From: Candidatus Rifleibacteriota bacterium
Lineage (GTDB): Bacteria; Muiribacteriota; Ozemobacteria; Ozemobacterales; Ozemobacteraceae
Reading direction: 5' to 3'
Assembly (NCBI GenBank): GCA_015232575.1
Contig: JADFZL010000025.1
Location: 1,264-65,263 of the forward strand
DNA length: 64,000 bases
The position numbers were made by a program, and so were the translations under genes. Under the pieces are notes generated by a model. That model ran no database searches. It was not told where the DNA came from and was given only the letters and a program-made list of their open reading frames with translations. Of this stretch, positions 1 through 8,219 are shown piece by piece. The stretch's first letter is position 1; each line of letters begins with the position of its first letter.

Positions 1-1478
1 AAAGTTTTGTGCTACGCCTGTGTTCGGTGAAACACTCGAACCTGTATGAGTTATGCCTGGCACCAAAGCAGTCACATTCGTTCCGTAAGTCACGGTCAAA
101 GCAACTGTTTTTGCTGCCTCGTTTACAACACCTGTCACCGAAAGATCGGCAAAGGTAAAAGCTGTAATTGCCTTTGCAGTATTAGCGGATACATATACTG
201 TCACCACATAAGCCTGCGTTGTACCATTAGCTGCAGTTACTGAATATGTTACGGGGTTAGTAAAATTCTGCATCACATCTGTGTTCGGAGAAACACTTAC
301 GCCAGTATGTGTTATAGATGGCGCAAGAGCAGTCACATCCGTTCCATACGGCACTGTCAGAGCAACTGTCTTTGCTGCTTCGCTAACAATACCTGTCACT
401 GAAAGACTTGAAAAGTTAAAAGCTGTAATAGCTTTTGCGGTATTTGCTGATACATTTACTGTCACCACATACGCCTGTGTTGAGCCATTTACTGCCGTTA
501 CTGTGTATGTTACCGGACTTGTAAAGTTTTGTGCTACACCTGTATTAGGCGAAACACTCGAACCTGTATACGTTATGCTTGGAACCAAAGCGGTAACATT
601 TGTTCCATAGGGAACCGTCAAAGCAACAGTCTTAGCTGCTTCATTAATTACACCTGTTACTGAAAGATCTGAAAAGTTGAACGCTGTAATTGACTTTGCA
701 GTGTTTGCTGACACCGTAACTGTCACCACATAAGCCTGCGTTGAACCATTTCCGGCTGTTACTGTATACGTTTTCGGATTTGTAAAGTCCTGAGCCACAC
801 CTGTGTTAGGCGATACACTCGAACCTGTATGTGTTATTGATGGCACCAAAGCGGTAACATTCGTTCCATAGGGAACCGTCAAAGCAACAGATTTAGCTGC
901 TTCGTTAACAACACCTGTTACCGAAAGACTTGAGAAGTTAAATGCTGTGATAGCCTTTGCAGTATTTGTTGTCACTGTTACCGTAACCACATATGCCTGA
1001 GTTGATCCATCGGTGCCTGTTACCGTATAAGTCACAGGATTTGTAAAATTCTGTGCTACACCTGTATCTGGTGAAACACTTGAGCCTGTATGAGTTATGG
1101 TTGGTATCAAGGAAGTGACATTTGTTCCATAAGGCACAGTTAGAGAGATTGTCTTTGAGGATTCTTTAATCACGCCTGTTGCAGAAAGGTCGGAAAAGTT
1201 AAAGGCAGTAATAGCTTTTGCAGTGTTTGTTGCCACCGTAACTGTCACCACATAAGCCTGAGTCGTTCCATCAGTGGCTGTTACTGTATATGTCACAGGA
1301 TTAGTAAAGTTCTGAGCCACACCTGTGCCAGGCAAAATGGTTGAACCTGTATGCGTAATAGTTGGTATCAGTGAAGTCACATTGGTTCCAAAAGGAACAC
1401 TCAGAGCAACTGTTTTATTAGTTTCATTGATAATACCAATAGCCTGAGGACTTACCAGCGTAAACGAAGTTAGAGATT
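1..1478 (-). repeat. Tandem 261-bp (87-codon) repeats inside the surface lipoprotein gene
   Basis: A landmark beginning GTAAA recurs at 260, 521, 782, 1043 and 1304, exactly 261 bp apart, and the same register continues off the left edge. Five complete units and part of a sixth are visible. Units are very similar at nucleotide level, with differences mostly at synonymous or conservative positions. The unit nearest the N-terminus (about 1218-1478) is the most diverged. Confidence 0.92.
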
Positions 1479-2835
1479 TGCTGGAACTCGACGTTATTCT
1501 ATTATTAATTGTAATAGTGTTCCCAGATTTGTTTCTGTTTCCAAATTGGTCCTGAACAGTGTTTTCTGGAATGGTGACAGTTACTGCTCCGGAGGCAAGA
1601 GGAGTTACGGTGACTGTGAAAATCTTTCCAACAACCTCTTCTTTCAAATTAGATATCTCACCATTATTGATTGAGAAATCATTTGAAGAAAATCCTGTTA
1701 CAATCTTGTTGAAGGTTATCCTTACAACAAACGGAGCTGAGTTATTTACTTCAGTGACTTCGCTGCTCAGGACCACTTCCGGCCGTGTTGTATCAGCCTG
1801 AGAAGGATGGTCTATTGCTATCAAAACAGGAAGATGAGCTTTTCCTGAAGCACCCTTACGATCTTTTACTTCGACTGTTACTGTTGCCATGCCAAAAAAG
1901 TCAGGTGCTGTCCAATGTTTTTCAAAGTCGGAGGACCCATTGGCAAGAACGCCTGCAGTAACATCCCATGTTGCAGAAAGAGTTTCCTTGTCTCCCGGAT
2001 CAACATCACTTCCGATGGCCGTCATATCAAGCACAGCACCAGGGTTAATTTTGCTGACAACCTTATTATCAGAACGACCAATCAGAGAAACAGATGGAGG
2101 GGTATTTCCCGTTACTGGATCTGCTTCTACTGTTAGATCAAGAAATACTGGAACTACATCAGAGACGAATGGTGCGGTAAAGTTGATCGTCCCTTTTCCT
2201 CCTGGTAAACGAACAAATATTTCAGAGATTTGATAGCTGTCTGGCAACGGAGGAGTAATGAAATATCCGTCCTGACCAACTCGAAAAGTTTCTCCCCACA
2301 AAGTCAGCACTGTATCAACAGGTAACGCATTTCCAGCTGCATCAAGCAATCTGCCTGTTACTACATTGCGTGCAGTTTCAACCAACTGGTCAGAAATTTT
2401 TACTGTTCCGGCAGCATCGGAAAGATTTACAGCACCTGAGCGACATTTCATGGTCAGGTTTGTTAAAGCATCTTTGTATCGAGCAATTATACGATATGTA
2501 CCGGGAGGAACATCAGAAAAAAGATAGGTTCCGTCGGAAGCAGTAGTTGTATGAAAACGCATATCATCGGCCAGTTCTTCTATCCAGACATCAGCAAATG
2601 GAACTCCAACTCTGCCTGCCAGATTTGCAGCAATATCAGCACCCAATTCAGACTGAAAAGAAGCAGCAACACTGTTTTTGATGATACGTCCAGTCAATAA
2701 AGAGTCTGATGGAATGTCAACACCGAGATTACTCCCGGAAGGGCCGCCACAACCCTGTATAACAGTTAAAACAACAACTGTCACAAACAAAAATGAATAC
2801 AACATGCGAGAACACCAGCATGAAATTATCCGCAT
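1..2835 (-). CDS. Surface lipoprotein with Ig-like domains and 87-residue repeats (3' truncated by window edge)
   Basis: The minus-strand frame stays open from an ATG at 2835, with AGAAAGGA a few bases upstream, to the window edge, giving 945 visible residues. The N-terminus is a lipoprotein-type signal (hydrophobic run ending in Ile-Gln-Gly-Cys), so export and lipid anchoring are likely. Residues about 72-200 resemble carboxypeptidase-regulatory-like beta-sandwich segments (DGTYLFSDVPPGTY). About 247-345 looks PKD/cadherin-like. About 346-438 matches a bacterial Ig-like domain (ITFNKIVTGF...). From about residue 453 onward the protein is a tandem array of units resembling DUF5018-type repeats (key pattern SVSPxTGVAQxFTNPxTYTVTA). 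No catalytic motif is visible. Inference: a cell-surface adhesion or matrix protein. The domain names are from memory of the families; the repeat structure is seen directly. Confidence 0.85.
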   Translation of the reverse strand, partial: MRIISCWCSRMLYSFLFVTVVVLTVIQGCGGPSGSNLGVDIPSDSLLTGRIIKNSVAASFQSELGADIAANLAGRVGVPFADVWIEELADDMRFHTTTASDGTYLFSDVPPGTYRIIARYKDALTNLTMKCRSGAVNLSDAAGTVKISDQLVETARNVVTGRLLDAAGNALPVDTVLTLWGETFRVGQDGYFITPPLPDSYQISEIFVRLPGGKGTINFTAPFVSDVVPVFLDLTVEADPVTGNTPPSVSLIGRSDNKVVSKINPGAVLDMTAIGSDVDPGDKETLSATWDVTAGVLANGSSDFEKHWTAPDFFGMATVTVEVKDRKGASGKAHLPVLIAIDHPSQADTTRPEVVLSSEVTEVNNSAPFVVRITFNKIVTGFSSNDFSINNGEISNLKEEVVGKIFTVTVTPLASGAVTVTIPENTVQDQFGNRNKSGNTITINNRITSSSSKSLTSFTLVSPQAIGIINETNKTVALSVPFGTNVTSLIPTITHTGSTILPGTGVAQNFTNPVTYTVTATDGTTQAYVVTVTVATNTAKAITAFNFSDLSATGVIKESSKTISLTVPYGTNVTSLIPTITHTGSSVSPDTGVAQNFTNPVTYTVTGTDGSTQAYVVTVTVTTNTAKAITAFNFSSLSVTGVVNEAAKSVALTVPYGTNVTALVPSITHTGSSVSPNTGVAQDFTNPKTYTVTAGNGSTQAYVVTVTVSANTAKSITAFNFSDLSVTGVINEAAKTVALTVPYGTNVTALVPSITYTGSSVSPNTGVAQNFTSPVTYTVTAVNGSTQAYVVTVNVSANTAKAITAFNFSSLSVTGIVSEAAKTVALTVPYGTDVTALAPSITHTGVSVSPNTDVMQNFTNPVTYSVTAANGTTQAYVVTVYVSANTAKAITAFTFADLSVTGVVNEAAKTVALTVTYGTNVTALVPGITHTGSSVSPNTGVAQNF

Positions 2836-3056
2836 ACATATCCTTTCTAAGGCACCGAAAAGATCACGTATTCATGAGTTGCGACACAAAGATTTGTAAT
2901 TCAACAGCTCAAATATATGTGACTTCATAACATTCAATTCAATGAAAAATTACTTTTCTAAAAACACAAATATCTTTGCTTTAACAATTTTCTGCAAAAT
3001 TGCTAAAGCTGCCAAATAATATATTCGGTATCTTTCTGGTATAAATGTAAAACTTT

Positions 3057-3851
3057 TTATGGAATAAAAAAGAAACTCCACATTTCTTCAAAAGAATCTG
3101 GGGAGTATACGTGTGCTCCATTATGGAGAGAGATCTTCAAGGAAGATTCGGGCCAGTTATGCTTCAGCAAGAATTTGTATAATATCTGGACAAAATGAAA
3201 ATTGTGTTCGTCGCTTTTTCCAACTGACAGAAAAACTTTCTTTCGTGGCAATGGTTCTTTTATACCATAAGGATATCCGCCAGCATTGAGATAAAAGTGC
3301 GTAAAAGGAGAAGAAGGGCATCCAAGAAGCTCTATTGCGCCCATGTAGGCGCCATTTGAATAACCCGCCCATATAATCTTCTCATGGTCAATATTGTAAT
3401 TTTCCTGGATGTATCTGCATAATTTAATAATAAAATACCGATTTTCAAAGATGTTTTCCGGATACCATGCAAGAACTCCAGGCACTTCAGGGAAACTTCC
3501 TCTTTTTCCACGGGGGAATACAGCTATAAAACCCTTCTTTTCAGACATTTCGATGATAAATGAGTAGAGCCACCTTGTATCAAAAGAAGGCACTTCCGGA
3601 GAATCAAATCCCTGAAGGAAAAACATCACAGGAACAGCAGTTTTATCAGACAAACCACTTGGAATATGCAAAAAGAATTGTCTTTTCGCGTTTCCAACCT
3701 GAATTTCTCTGATCTCTTTGTCGAAAGAAGTTGACAACCAAAATGCTGCCAGCCAGGGGAAAAGAAGCCAGAGAAATAATAGCCACAAAACTACGCAGGC
3801 AAAGACTTTAAATCCTTTTTGACTCAAAAAAATCCCCTTTATCTTTTGCAT
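3057..3851 (-). CDS. Membrane-anchored alpha/beta-hydrolase, PHB-depolymerase/LpqC-like esterase
   Basis: A protein of about 264 residues with an N-terminal membrane segment (about residues 17-41, Leu/Trp-rich), then an extracytoplasmic alpha/beta-hydrolase. Counting from a GTG two codons upstream, the nucleophile is Ser167 in G-Y-S-N-G, Asp216 sits in VGKSDEHN and His249 in NGAHVY. This order fits the esterase/poly-3-hydroxybutyrate depolymerase-like family. The ATG at 3851 is preferred because a GGTAAG lies at reasonable spacing. The gene stands alone and is divergent from hprK. The substrate cannot be told: an ester of a polymer or a feruloyl-type ester are both possible. No PHB synthesis genes are in view. 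Confidence 0.75.
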   Translation of the reverse strand: MQKIKGIFLSQKGFKVFACVVLWLLFLWLLFPWLAAFWLSTSFDKEIREIQVGNAKRQFFLHIPSGLSDKTAVPVMFFLQGFDSPEVPSFDTRWLYSFIIEMSEKKGFIAVFPRGKRGSFPEVPGVLAWYPENIFENRYFIIKLCRYIQENYNIDHEKIIWAGYSNGAYMGAIELLGCPSSPFTHFYLNAGGYPYGIKEPLPRKKVFLSVGKSDEHNFHFVQILYKFLLKHNWPESSLKISLHNGAHVYSPDSFEEMWSFFFIP

Positions 3852-3995
3852 CAACACTTACCGAGATAGCCTTAAAATTATAACATGAAAATGTCTCGAA
3901 ATATTTTGTAGACACTTTTTACGTTTAATAATTCTTGAGATGGAGTGTTTTTCTTGACATATTCATTCGGGATTGTTAATTTGTTACGACAATAG

Positions 3996-4023
3996 TTGAA
4001 AATGTTTAAAAGACAATTATAAT
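3996..4023 (+). promoter_or_regulatory. Candidate sigma-70-type promoter for hprK-yvcK
   Basis: TTGAAA at 3996-4001 and a perfect TATAAT at 4018-4023 are 16 bp apart, ending 18 bp before the hprK ATG. This predicts a very short leader. A second TTGACA at 3954-3959 lacks a good -10 box at the right distance. Confidence 0.5.
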
Positions 4024-4041
4024 AAAATCTGGGAACACAAT

Positions 4042-4965
4042 ATGAAACTTGTTCTTGTCCGGGAAATTGTCAAAGATCAGAATCTGAATGTAATTGCCGG
4101 AAACACAGGACTTGACAGGAAGGTTATCTCATCAGAGGTGCACCGTCCAGGTCTTGAGCTTGCTGGATTTTTCGATTATTTCGGATATGAAAGAATAATT
4201 GTTCTTGGAAGGACTGAACTTGCGTATCTTGGAGAACAGTCTCCCGAAACCAGGAAAACAAGGCTCAGGCAGCTTTTATTTTTTAATATTCCTTGTATAA
4301 TAGTAACAGATGATCTTCTGGTTCTTGACGAACTCACTGAGCTTTGTAATCAGAAAAATGTCCCGATTTTGAGAACATCTGAAAAAACTGGTGAGTTTAT
4401 TTACCAACTTTCGCGGTATCTGCACAATCGTTTTGCACCGAGAAAGAGCGTTCACGGTGTTTTTGTTGAAGTTTACGGTGTCGGAATTCTCATAACCGGT
4501 CCCTCTGGTATTGGAAAAAGCGAATGTTCACTTGAACTGGTCAAGCGTGGACACAGGCTGGTTGCTGACGATGCTGTTCAACTTATGAAGATCAGTGATA
4601 CGAAGGTAATCGGTTATCCAGATGCTCTTATAAAGCATCACATGGAAATAAGAGGACTTGGCATAATCGACATAAGGTCACTCTTTGGAATCGCTGCGAC
4701 CGCTGATGAAAAGCCCGTTGAGCTGCTAATCCAGCTCGAAAAATGGGATGATAAAAAAGAATATGACCGCCTTGGAATTTCCCAAAAGAGTGTAAAACTT
4801 CTGAAAGTCGAAATCCCAAATATTACCATACCTGTAAGAGAAGGCAGAAATCTTGCCGTAATTATTGAAACAGCCGCAATGAATTTTTACCTGCGAAAAA
4901 TGGGTATTCACAGCGCAGAAGAGTTTGCCAGGAATCTTCAGACTAAGATGGCTAAGGGCATTTGA
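4042..4965 (+). CDS. hprK: HPr kinase/phosphorylase
   Basis: A bifunctional enzyme that phosphorylates HPr on its regulatory serine with ATP or pyrophosphate and removes that phosphate by phosphorolysis. Its 307 residues match the normal family length. The N-terminal domain is followed by the catalytic domain with His138 in VHGV, P-loop GPSGIGKS at 153-160, Asp176-Asp177 in LVADDAV, and the HprK signature around EIRGLGIIDI. Start is the ATG at 4042 with a weak GGGA seven bases upstream. It overlaps yvcK by four bases, so the two are translationally coupled. A plausible substrate is encoded in this window: the HPr domain of the EIIA-HPr-EI fusion at 24889-27501, which keeps the target serine. 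In Gram-negative bacteria HprK often controls non-sugar processes, so a catabolite-repression role is not proven. Confidence 0.97.
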   Translation: MKLVLVREIVKDQNLNVIAGNTGLDRKVISSEVHRPGLELAGFFDYFGYERIIVLGRTELAYLGEQSPETRKTRLRQLLFFNIPCIIVTDDLLVLDELTELCNQKNVPILRTSEKTGEFIYQLSRYLHNRFAPRKSVHGVFVEVYGVGILITGPSGIGKSECSLELVKRGHRLVADDAVQLMKISDTKVIGYPDALIKHHMEIRGLGIIDIRSLFGIAATADEKPVELLIQLEKWDDKKEYDRLGISQKSVKLLKVEIPNITIPVREGRNLAVIIETAAMNFYLRKMGIHSAEEFARNLQTKMAKGI

Positions 4966-6248
4966 AACTTTCTCACATAATTAAGTTTCCTTTTCGCCGC
5001 AATCTGAGTCTTGAAGTCAGAGCGCGGCGCTGGGTGTTTTTTGCATTTCTGGGTTTTTCTTTCATGAGTTTTTCACTTGTACTTCTCATGATTTTCGCTC
5101 TCAGCTATAGTCCGGCCCATTTCGAAACAATAATGAGTCTCAGCCCGATGGGAGTTGTTTTTTCCTGTCTGGCAGCGTTTCTGCTTGGGACATTCTGGTT
5201 CAGACATGCTATATCAACAGCGTTTCAGAAATTATCCATTAAAGACCAGGAGATGTCTGAAAAACTGAAGAATTTTGTCTTCAATAAAAGTGCTGACTCA
5301 GACCGCCCAATGCTTGTTGCCCTTGGCGGCGGAACAGGACTGAGCTTTCTTCTCAAAGGTATCAAAGAACTTCCTCTGCGTATCACCGCTGTGGTAACAG
5401 TTTCTGATGACGGTGGCTCATCTGGAAAACTCAGAAAAGAAATGCAGATCCTTCCGCCAGGTGATATAAGAAACTGTCTGGTAGCACTCTCACAATCTGA
5501 AAGTCTTATGACAAAACTGTTCAAATTCAGATTCAGCGAAGCAGGCGAATTGTCTGGCCACTCATTTGGAAACATTTTTATTGCCGCTATGACAGAAATA
5601 CTCGGCGATTTTGGCAGCGCAGTTCGCGAAGCCAGTAATATTCTTGCCACACGCGGAACAGTTATTCCGGTAACATGCGAAAGTGTTCAACTGACAGCTA
5701 AATTCAGTGATGGAACCAAAATTACGGGCGAATCTGCAATCACAGGTGCGAATAAGCGTATTTCAGAAATTGTTCTTGAGCCGGCTGATGCACTTCCAAA
5801 CCCGGAAGCACTTAACGCAATTGACCAGGCAAACCTCGTTGTTCTTGGCCCGGGAAGTCTTTTCACCAGCGTTATTCCGAACCTTCTCGTCAGTGATATT
5901 GCTGAAAGAATTAACCGATGCTCTGCTCCGGTGGTTTATGTATGCAATGTAATGACACAACCCGGAGAAACCGATAAATACACGGCATACGACCATGTAT
6001 CCGCAATCCTTGAAAAAACTCCGCTGAGAAGAATAGATTATGTTGTTGTAAATTCACGCCGGGCTGCACGCCCGATCATGCTAAAATACACAGCACAGGG
6101 ACAAAACTGGGTCCCACCTACTGTTACAAAAATTGAAGAAAAAGGTATTAAGGTAATTTCGGGTGATTATCTGGTTGAAACTGATCTGCTGCGTCACCAC
6201 CCGCCAAGCTTGGCAAATACCCTCTTTGAGCTGATATCAAAGGCATGA
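4962..6248 (+). CDS. yvcK: YvcK/CofD-like family protein with N-terminal membrane segments
   Basis: A 428-residue protein. Residues about 23-80 hold two hydrophobic segments, so it is membrane-tethered. The cytoplasmic CofD/YvcK domain follows, starting with LVALGGGTGLSFLLKG and continuing with TVSDDGGSSGKLR and LPPGDIRNCLVAL, the nucleotide-sugar-binding signature of this family. YvcK proteins bind UDP-sugars and adjust peptidoglycan precursor supply and central carbon use in Firmicutes and actinobacteria. Start is a TTG at 4962 inside the hprK stop context (ATTTGA), with AAGGG just upstream. Pairing directly with hprK differs from the rapZ-yvcK-whiA order of Firmicutes and suggests joint control of carbon flow. 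The membrane anchor is an addition relative to soluble Bacillus YvcK. Confidence 0.93.
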   Translation: MKLSHIIKFPFRRNLSLEVRARRWVFFAFLGFSFMSFSLVLLMIFALSYSPAHFETIMSLSPMGVVFSCLAAFLLGTFWFRHAISTAFQKLSIKDQEMSEKLKNFVFNKSADSDRPMLVALGGGTGLSFLLKGIKELPLRITAVVTVSDDGGSSGKLRKEMQILPPGDIRNCLVALSQSESLMTKLFKFRFSEAGELSGHSFGNIFIAAMTEILGDFGSAVREASNILATRGTVIPVTCESVQLTAKFSDGTKITGESAITGANKRISEIVLEPADALPNPEALNAIDQANLVVLGPGSLFTSVIPNLLVSDIAERINRCSAPVVYVCNVMTQPGETDKYTAYDHVSAILEKTPLRRIDYVVVNSRRAARPIMLKYTAQGQNWVPPTVTKIEEKGIKVISGDYLVETDLLRHHPPSLANTLFELISKA

Positions 6249-6260
6249 GATGGTATATAC

Positions 6261-6518
6261 TTACTTTTGTTTTTTTAGTTGATCTTTGCGGAATTTAAGG
6301 TAATAGTCTTCCACTTTTTTTCTTGCCCATGGAGTTTTCCTTAAAAACTTCAAGCTGGATGATATGCTGGGGTCATCTGTGAAACACTTCATTTTAAAGT
6401 TTTTCCCCAATTTTTCCCAGCCATATTCTTCCAGGAGGCTTGAAATCATCATTTCCAGAGTAATTCCATCAAGCGAAATCTTTGCTGGTTTAACGCTCTT
6501 CTGATTCGTCTGACTCAT
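6261..6518 (-). CDS. VF530 family (DUF2132) small DNA-binding-like protein
   Basis: An 85-residue protein with the family core: LDGITLEMMISSLLEEYGWEKLG, then FTDDPSISSSLKFLRKTPWARKKVEDYYL. This matches the VF530 family described from Aliivibrio as a putative double-stranded-DNA-binding fold. It carries a basic tail (KFRKDQLKKQK) and a short polar N-terminal extension. Its ATG overlaps the upstream gene's stop by four bases, so the pair forms an operon. The gene is convergent with yvcK with only 12 bp between stops, and no clear terminator is seen there. The physiological role is unknown. Confidence 0.85.
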   Translation of the reverse strand: MSQTNQKSVKPAKISLDGITLEMMISSLLEEYGWEKLGKNFKMKCFTDDPSISSSLKFLRKTPWARKKVEDYYLKFRKDQLKKQK

Positions 6519-6982
6519 TTGGCTTCTTTCGATTTTTTAAATGATTCAATTTCTTTTGTCAGATAATTCTCAGCGTTTTTGGAAACAAGTTTCAGGTGTT
6601 TTTTTATCTCTTTGAAATCAGTTTCTTCGCATTCAATTGTACTATCTATCGAATAAAGATAATTTTTTTCAGAATCTTCTTCGTCAATATATGTGCAATA
6701 GTACAAGTCGCCTTTGACAGAGGAACCTATGACTGAATATCCGTTTGGGTAGAGCAATTCACCTAAATCGGTCCATAAATTAACATCTATAAGCTGCGCT
6801 AATGTGAAAAACTGAAATTTCTCAACTTTGAGATTTTTTTTCAGATTCTTTTTGGAATACATTTTCCAGAAACCCTTAGGAAAGCTCATAGCCTTCACTT
6901 CTTTCAATTCTTCCTTGCCCGGGTCAACAAAATATTTGGGAAAAAGTTCTGCGAGCTCCTCCCAGATTTCATCAAATTTCAT
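6515..6982 (-). CDS. Unrecognised acidic protein, possibly SMI1/KNR4 (SUKH)-like
   Basis: A 155-residue cytoplasmic protein with no signal or membrane segment. It has an early FPKYF...LKEVKAMSFPKGFWKMYSK block, then a beta-rich middle (GYSVIGSSVKGDLYYCTYIDEED) and a Lys/Glu-rich helical tail. The block order (a helix near the start, a proline-containing PKGFWKMY, then an IGSSVKGDLYY strand pair) faintly resembles SMI1/KNR4-type immunity proteins, but I cannot confirm this. It is translationally coupled to the VF530-family gene downstream. No toxin gene is adjacent, so an immunity role is unsupported. Start ATG is at 6982, with ACGATA rather than a strong ribosome site just upstream. Confidence 0.6.
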   Translation of the reverse strand: MKFDEIWEELAELFPKYFVDPGKEELKEVKAMSFPKGFWKMYSKKNLKKNLKVEKFQFFTLAQLIDVNLWTDLGELLYPNGYSVIGSSVKGDLYYCTYIDEEDSEKNYLYSIDSTIECEETDFKEIKKHLKLVSKNAENYLTKEIESFKKSKEAK

Positions 6983-7084
6983 TATCGTTCTCCAAACTTA
7001 TTTTCACACCTAATTACTGTTTCCCTATACACCTTTGAGATGAATCGGAATGACCCAATATTAAAAATTCAATATGTTTGCTAC

Positions 7085-7229
7085 GCAAAATCATAAACAA
7101 GGGGACAAATTCGCGTGTTAACTTTTGGCTGGCTGTCATCTCGAACGAACGTGAGAGATCTCCGTTATGGGGGATTTCTCCCTTCGGTCGAAATGACATG
7201 TTATAAATGACCCCTTAATTAAGGTTTGC
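7085..7229 (-). mobile_element. MITE-like element, copy 1 (145 bp)
   Basis: The ends are imperfect inverted repeats (GCAAAATC...AAGGGGACAA at one end, GCAAACCTTAATTAAGGGGTCA read from the other). The centre is a long imperfect hairpin built on TGTCATTTCGACCGAAGG and its partner. The reverse complement matches 21477-21620 along the whole length. No ORF is inside. It lies between the 6515 gene and the secreted-protein gene. Confidence 0.8.
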
Positions 7230-7354
7230 AGTATTTAGTGTTGTGACATGCTATCACCCTCAAGTATTCAATGTCAATATTCATTCAGCCGTACAGCAAT
7301 AAAAAGTGAATTCAAAAATTTGGTTATAAGCACAGTCAAAAATATCGTGAAAAG

Positions 7355-7390
7355 ATCATGGGGAGCGTATTTGCTTCCGCTCCCCATGAT
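7355..7390 (-). terminator. Stem-loop after the 7410-7967 gene
   Basis: A perfect 13-bp stem (ATCATGGGGAGCG with its complement) encloses a 10-base loop and sits 20 bp past the stop codon. Read on the minus strand it is followed by a short CTTTTC tract. Likely an intrinsic terminator, though the U-tract is weak. Confidence 0.65.
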
Positions 7391-7409
7391 TTAATATGTA
7401 AGCCGTGTA

Positions 7410-7967
7410 TTACTGCTTCATTATTTTTACCAGGAATTCCCAGACATCTCCTGCAAGTGTCGGGTAGGCATAGTTATTACTGGAAGTAAATTTCTGTGTT
7501 TCAGGTCTTGAGCGGAAGGTGTTGAAATCATCGAAAACATAGTTTGTACCATATTTGGAATCCCAGCGATCGCCAGAGAAAAATGCAATTTCAACTTTCT
7601 TCAGACCAACCGGACCAATAAAAGAAAAACCTGAAATTGGTGTTGAAAGAAAACCAGTGTCCTGCCATTCACGTTCAATTCTGAATGTAAATTCTTCTGA
7701 AGTCGGATAATTATAGCCGACCCCTTTTTCTCTTGTAACTTTTACATAAGCATTTATACTTGATCCAACTCCCAGAATTCCGTTTTTCTTATATCCAATT
7801 ACAAACCATGATCCAATGCCACTTTCAACGAGAGATAATACTACTGGTCCATCAACAGAAACAAAAGCTCGCTGGCGAGTGTAGTCTGATGGATAGTTTG
7901 AAGCGAAAATAGAAGTCGAAGAAAGTAGAGAAAGAAGAACAAAAAGCACAAACAATATTTTACGCAT
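7410..7967 (-). CDS. Secreted protein of unknown function
   Basis: A protein of about 185 residues. The ATG at 7967 is chosen because GGAGG lies six bases before it; the longer frame with a TTG start would place the ribosome site inside the gene. The N-terminus is a typical signal peptide (KILFVLFVLLSLLSSTSIFA, cleavage near FAS-NY). The mature part is rich in aromatic and beta-forming residues, with FAFVSVDGPVVLSLVE-like strands and a GLKKVEIAFFSGDRWDSKYG segment. It looks like a small beta-sandwich, with no catalytic motif and no lipobox. The gene is monocistronic with a terminator after it. I do not recognise the family. Confidence 0.72.
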   Translation of the reverse strand: MRKILFVLFVLLSLLSSTSIFASNYPSDYTRQRAFVSVDGPVVLSLVESGIGSWFVIGYKKNGILGVGSSINAYVKVTREKGVGYNYPTSEEFTFRIEREWQDTGFLSTPISGFSFIGPVGLKKVEIAFFSGDRWDSKYGTNYVFDDFNTFRSRPETQKFTSSNNYAYPTLAGDVWEFLVKIMKQ

Positions 7968-8181
7968 GATAGCCTCCAAGTATTTTTGTTAATTTTTTTG
8001 TGAAACGTATAAAGCATATTTCATGCCATCATTAAAAAACACTTATTAACACAGAAAACTTGGAGAGAAATCATTTTTAAATGTAAATTTCTGTCTAAAT
8101 ATTGATCAACTAAAACAAATATTATACAGCAACTCTGTATTATTTTAGTCCCAAAAATGCAGGTGCTCTTTTCGGGCAAAG

Positions 8182-8211
8182 CCCGGCATGAGATTTGAGC
8201 CTCATGCCGGG
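8182..8211 (-). terminator. Stem-loop after the M30 peptidase gene
   Basis: A perfect 11-bp GC-rich stem (CCCGGCATGAG and complement) with an 8-base loop, eight bases beyond the stop codon of the 8220-12176 gene. No strong T-run follows, so it may act as an RNA 3' end stabiliser or a factor-dependent stop. The stretch 7968-8181 holds nothing else I can identify. Confidence 0.6.
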
Positions 8212-8219
8212 GAAAGAAA

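Noticed and set aside
46..610. Plus-strand ORFs overlapping the repeats
   Set aside because: They run opposite to the continuous minus-strand frame and reflect repeat composition; no ribosome site or protein features.
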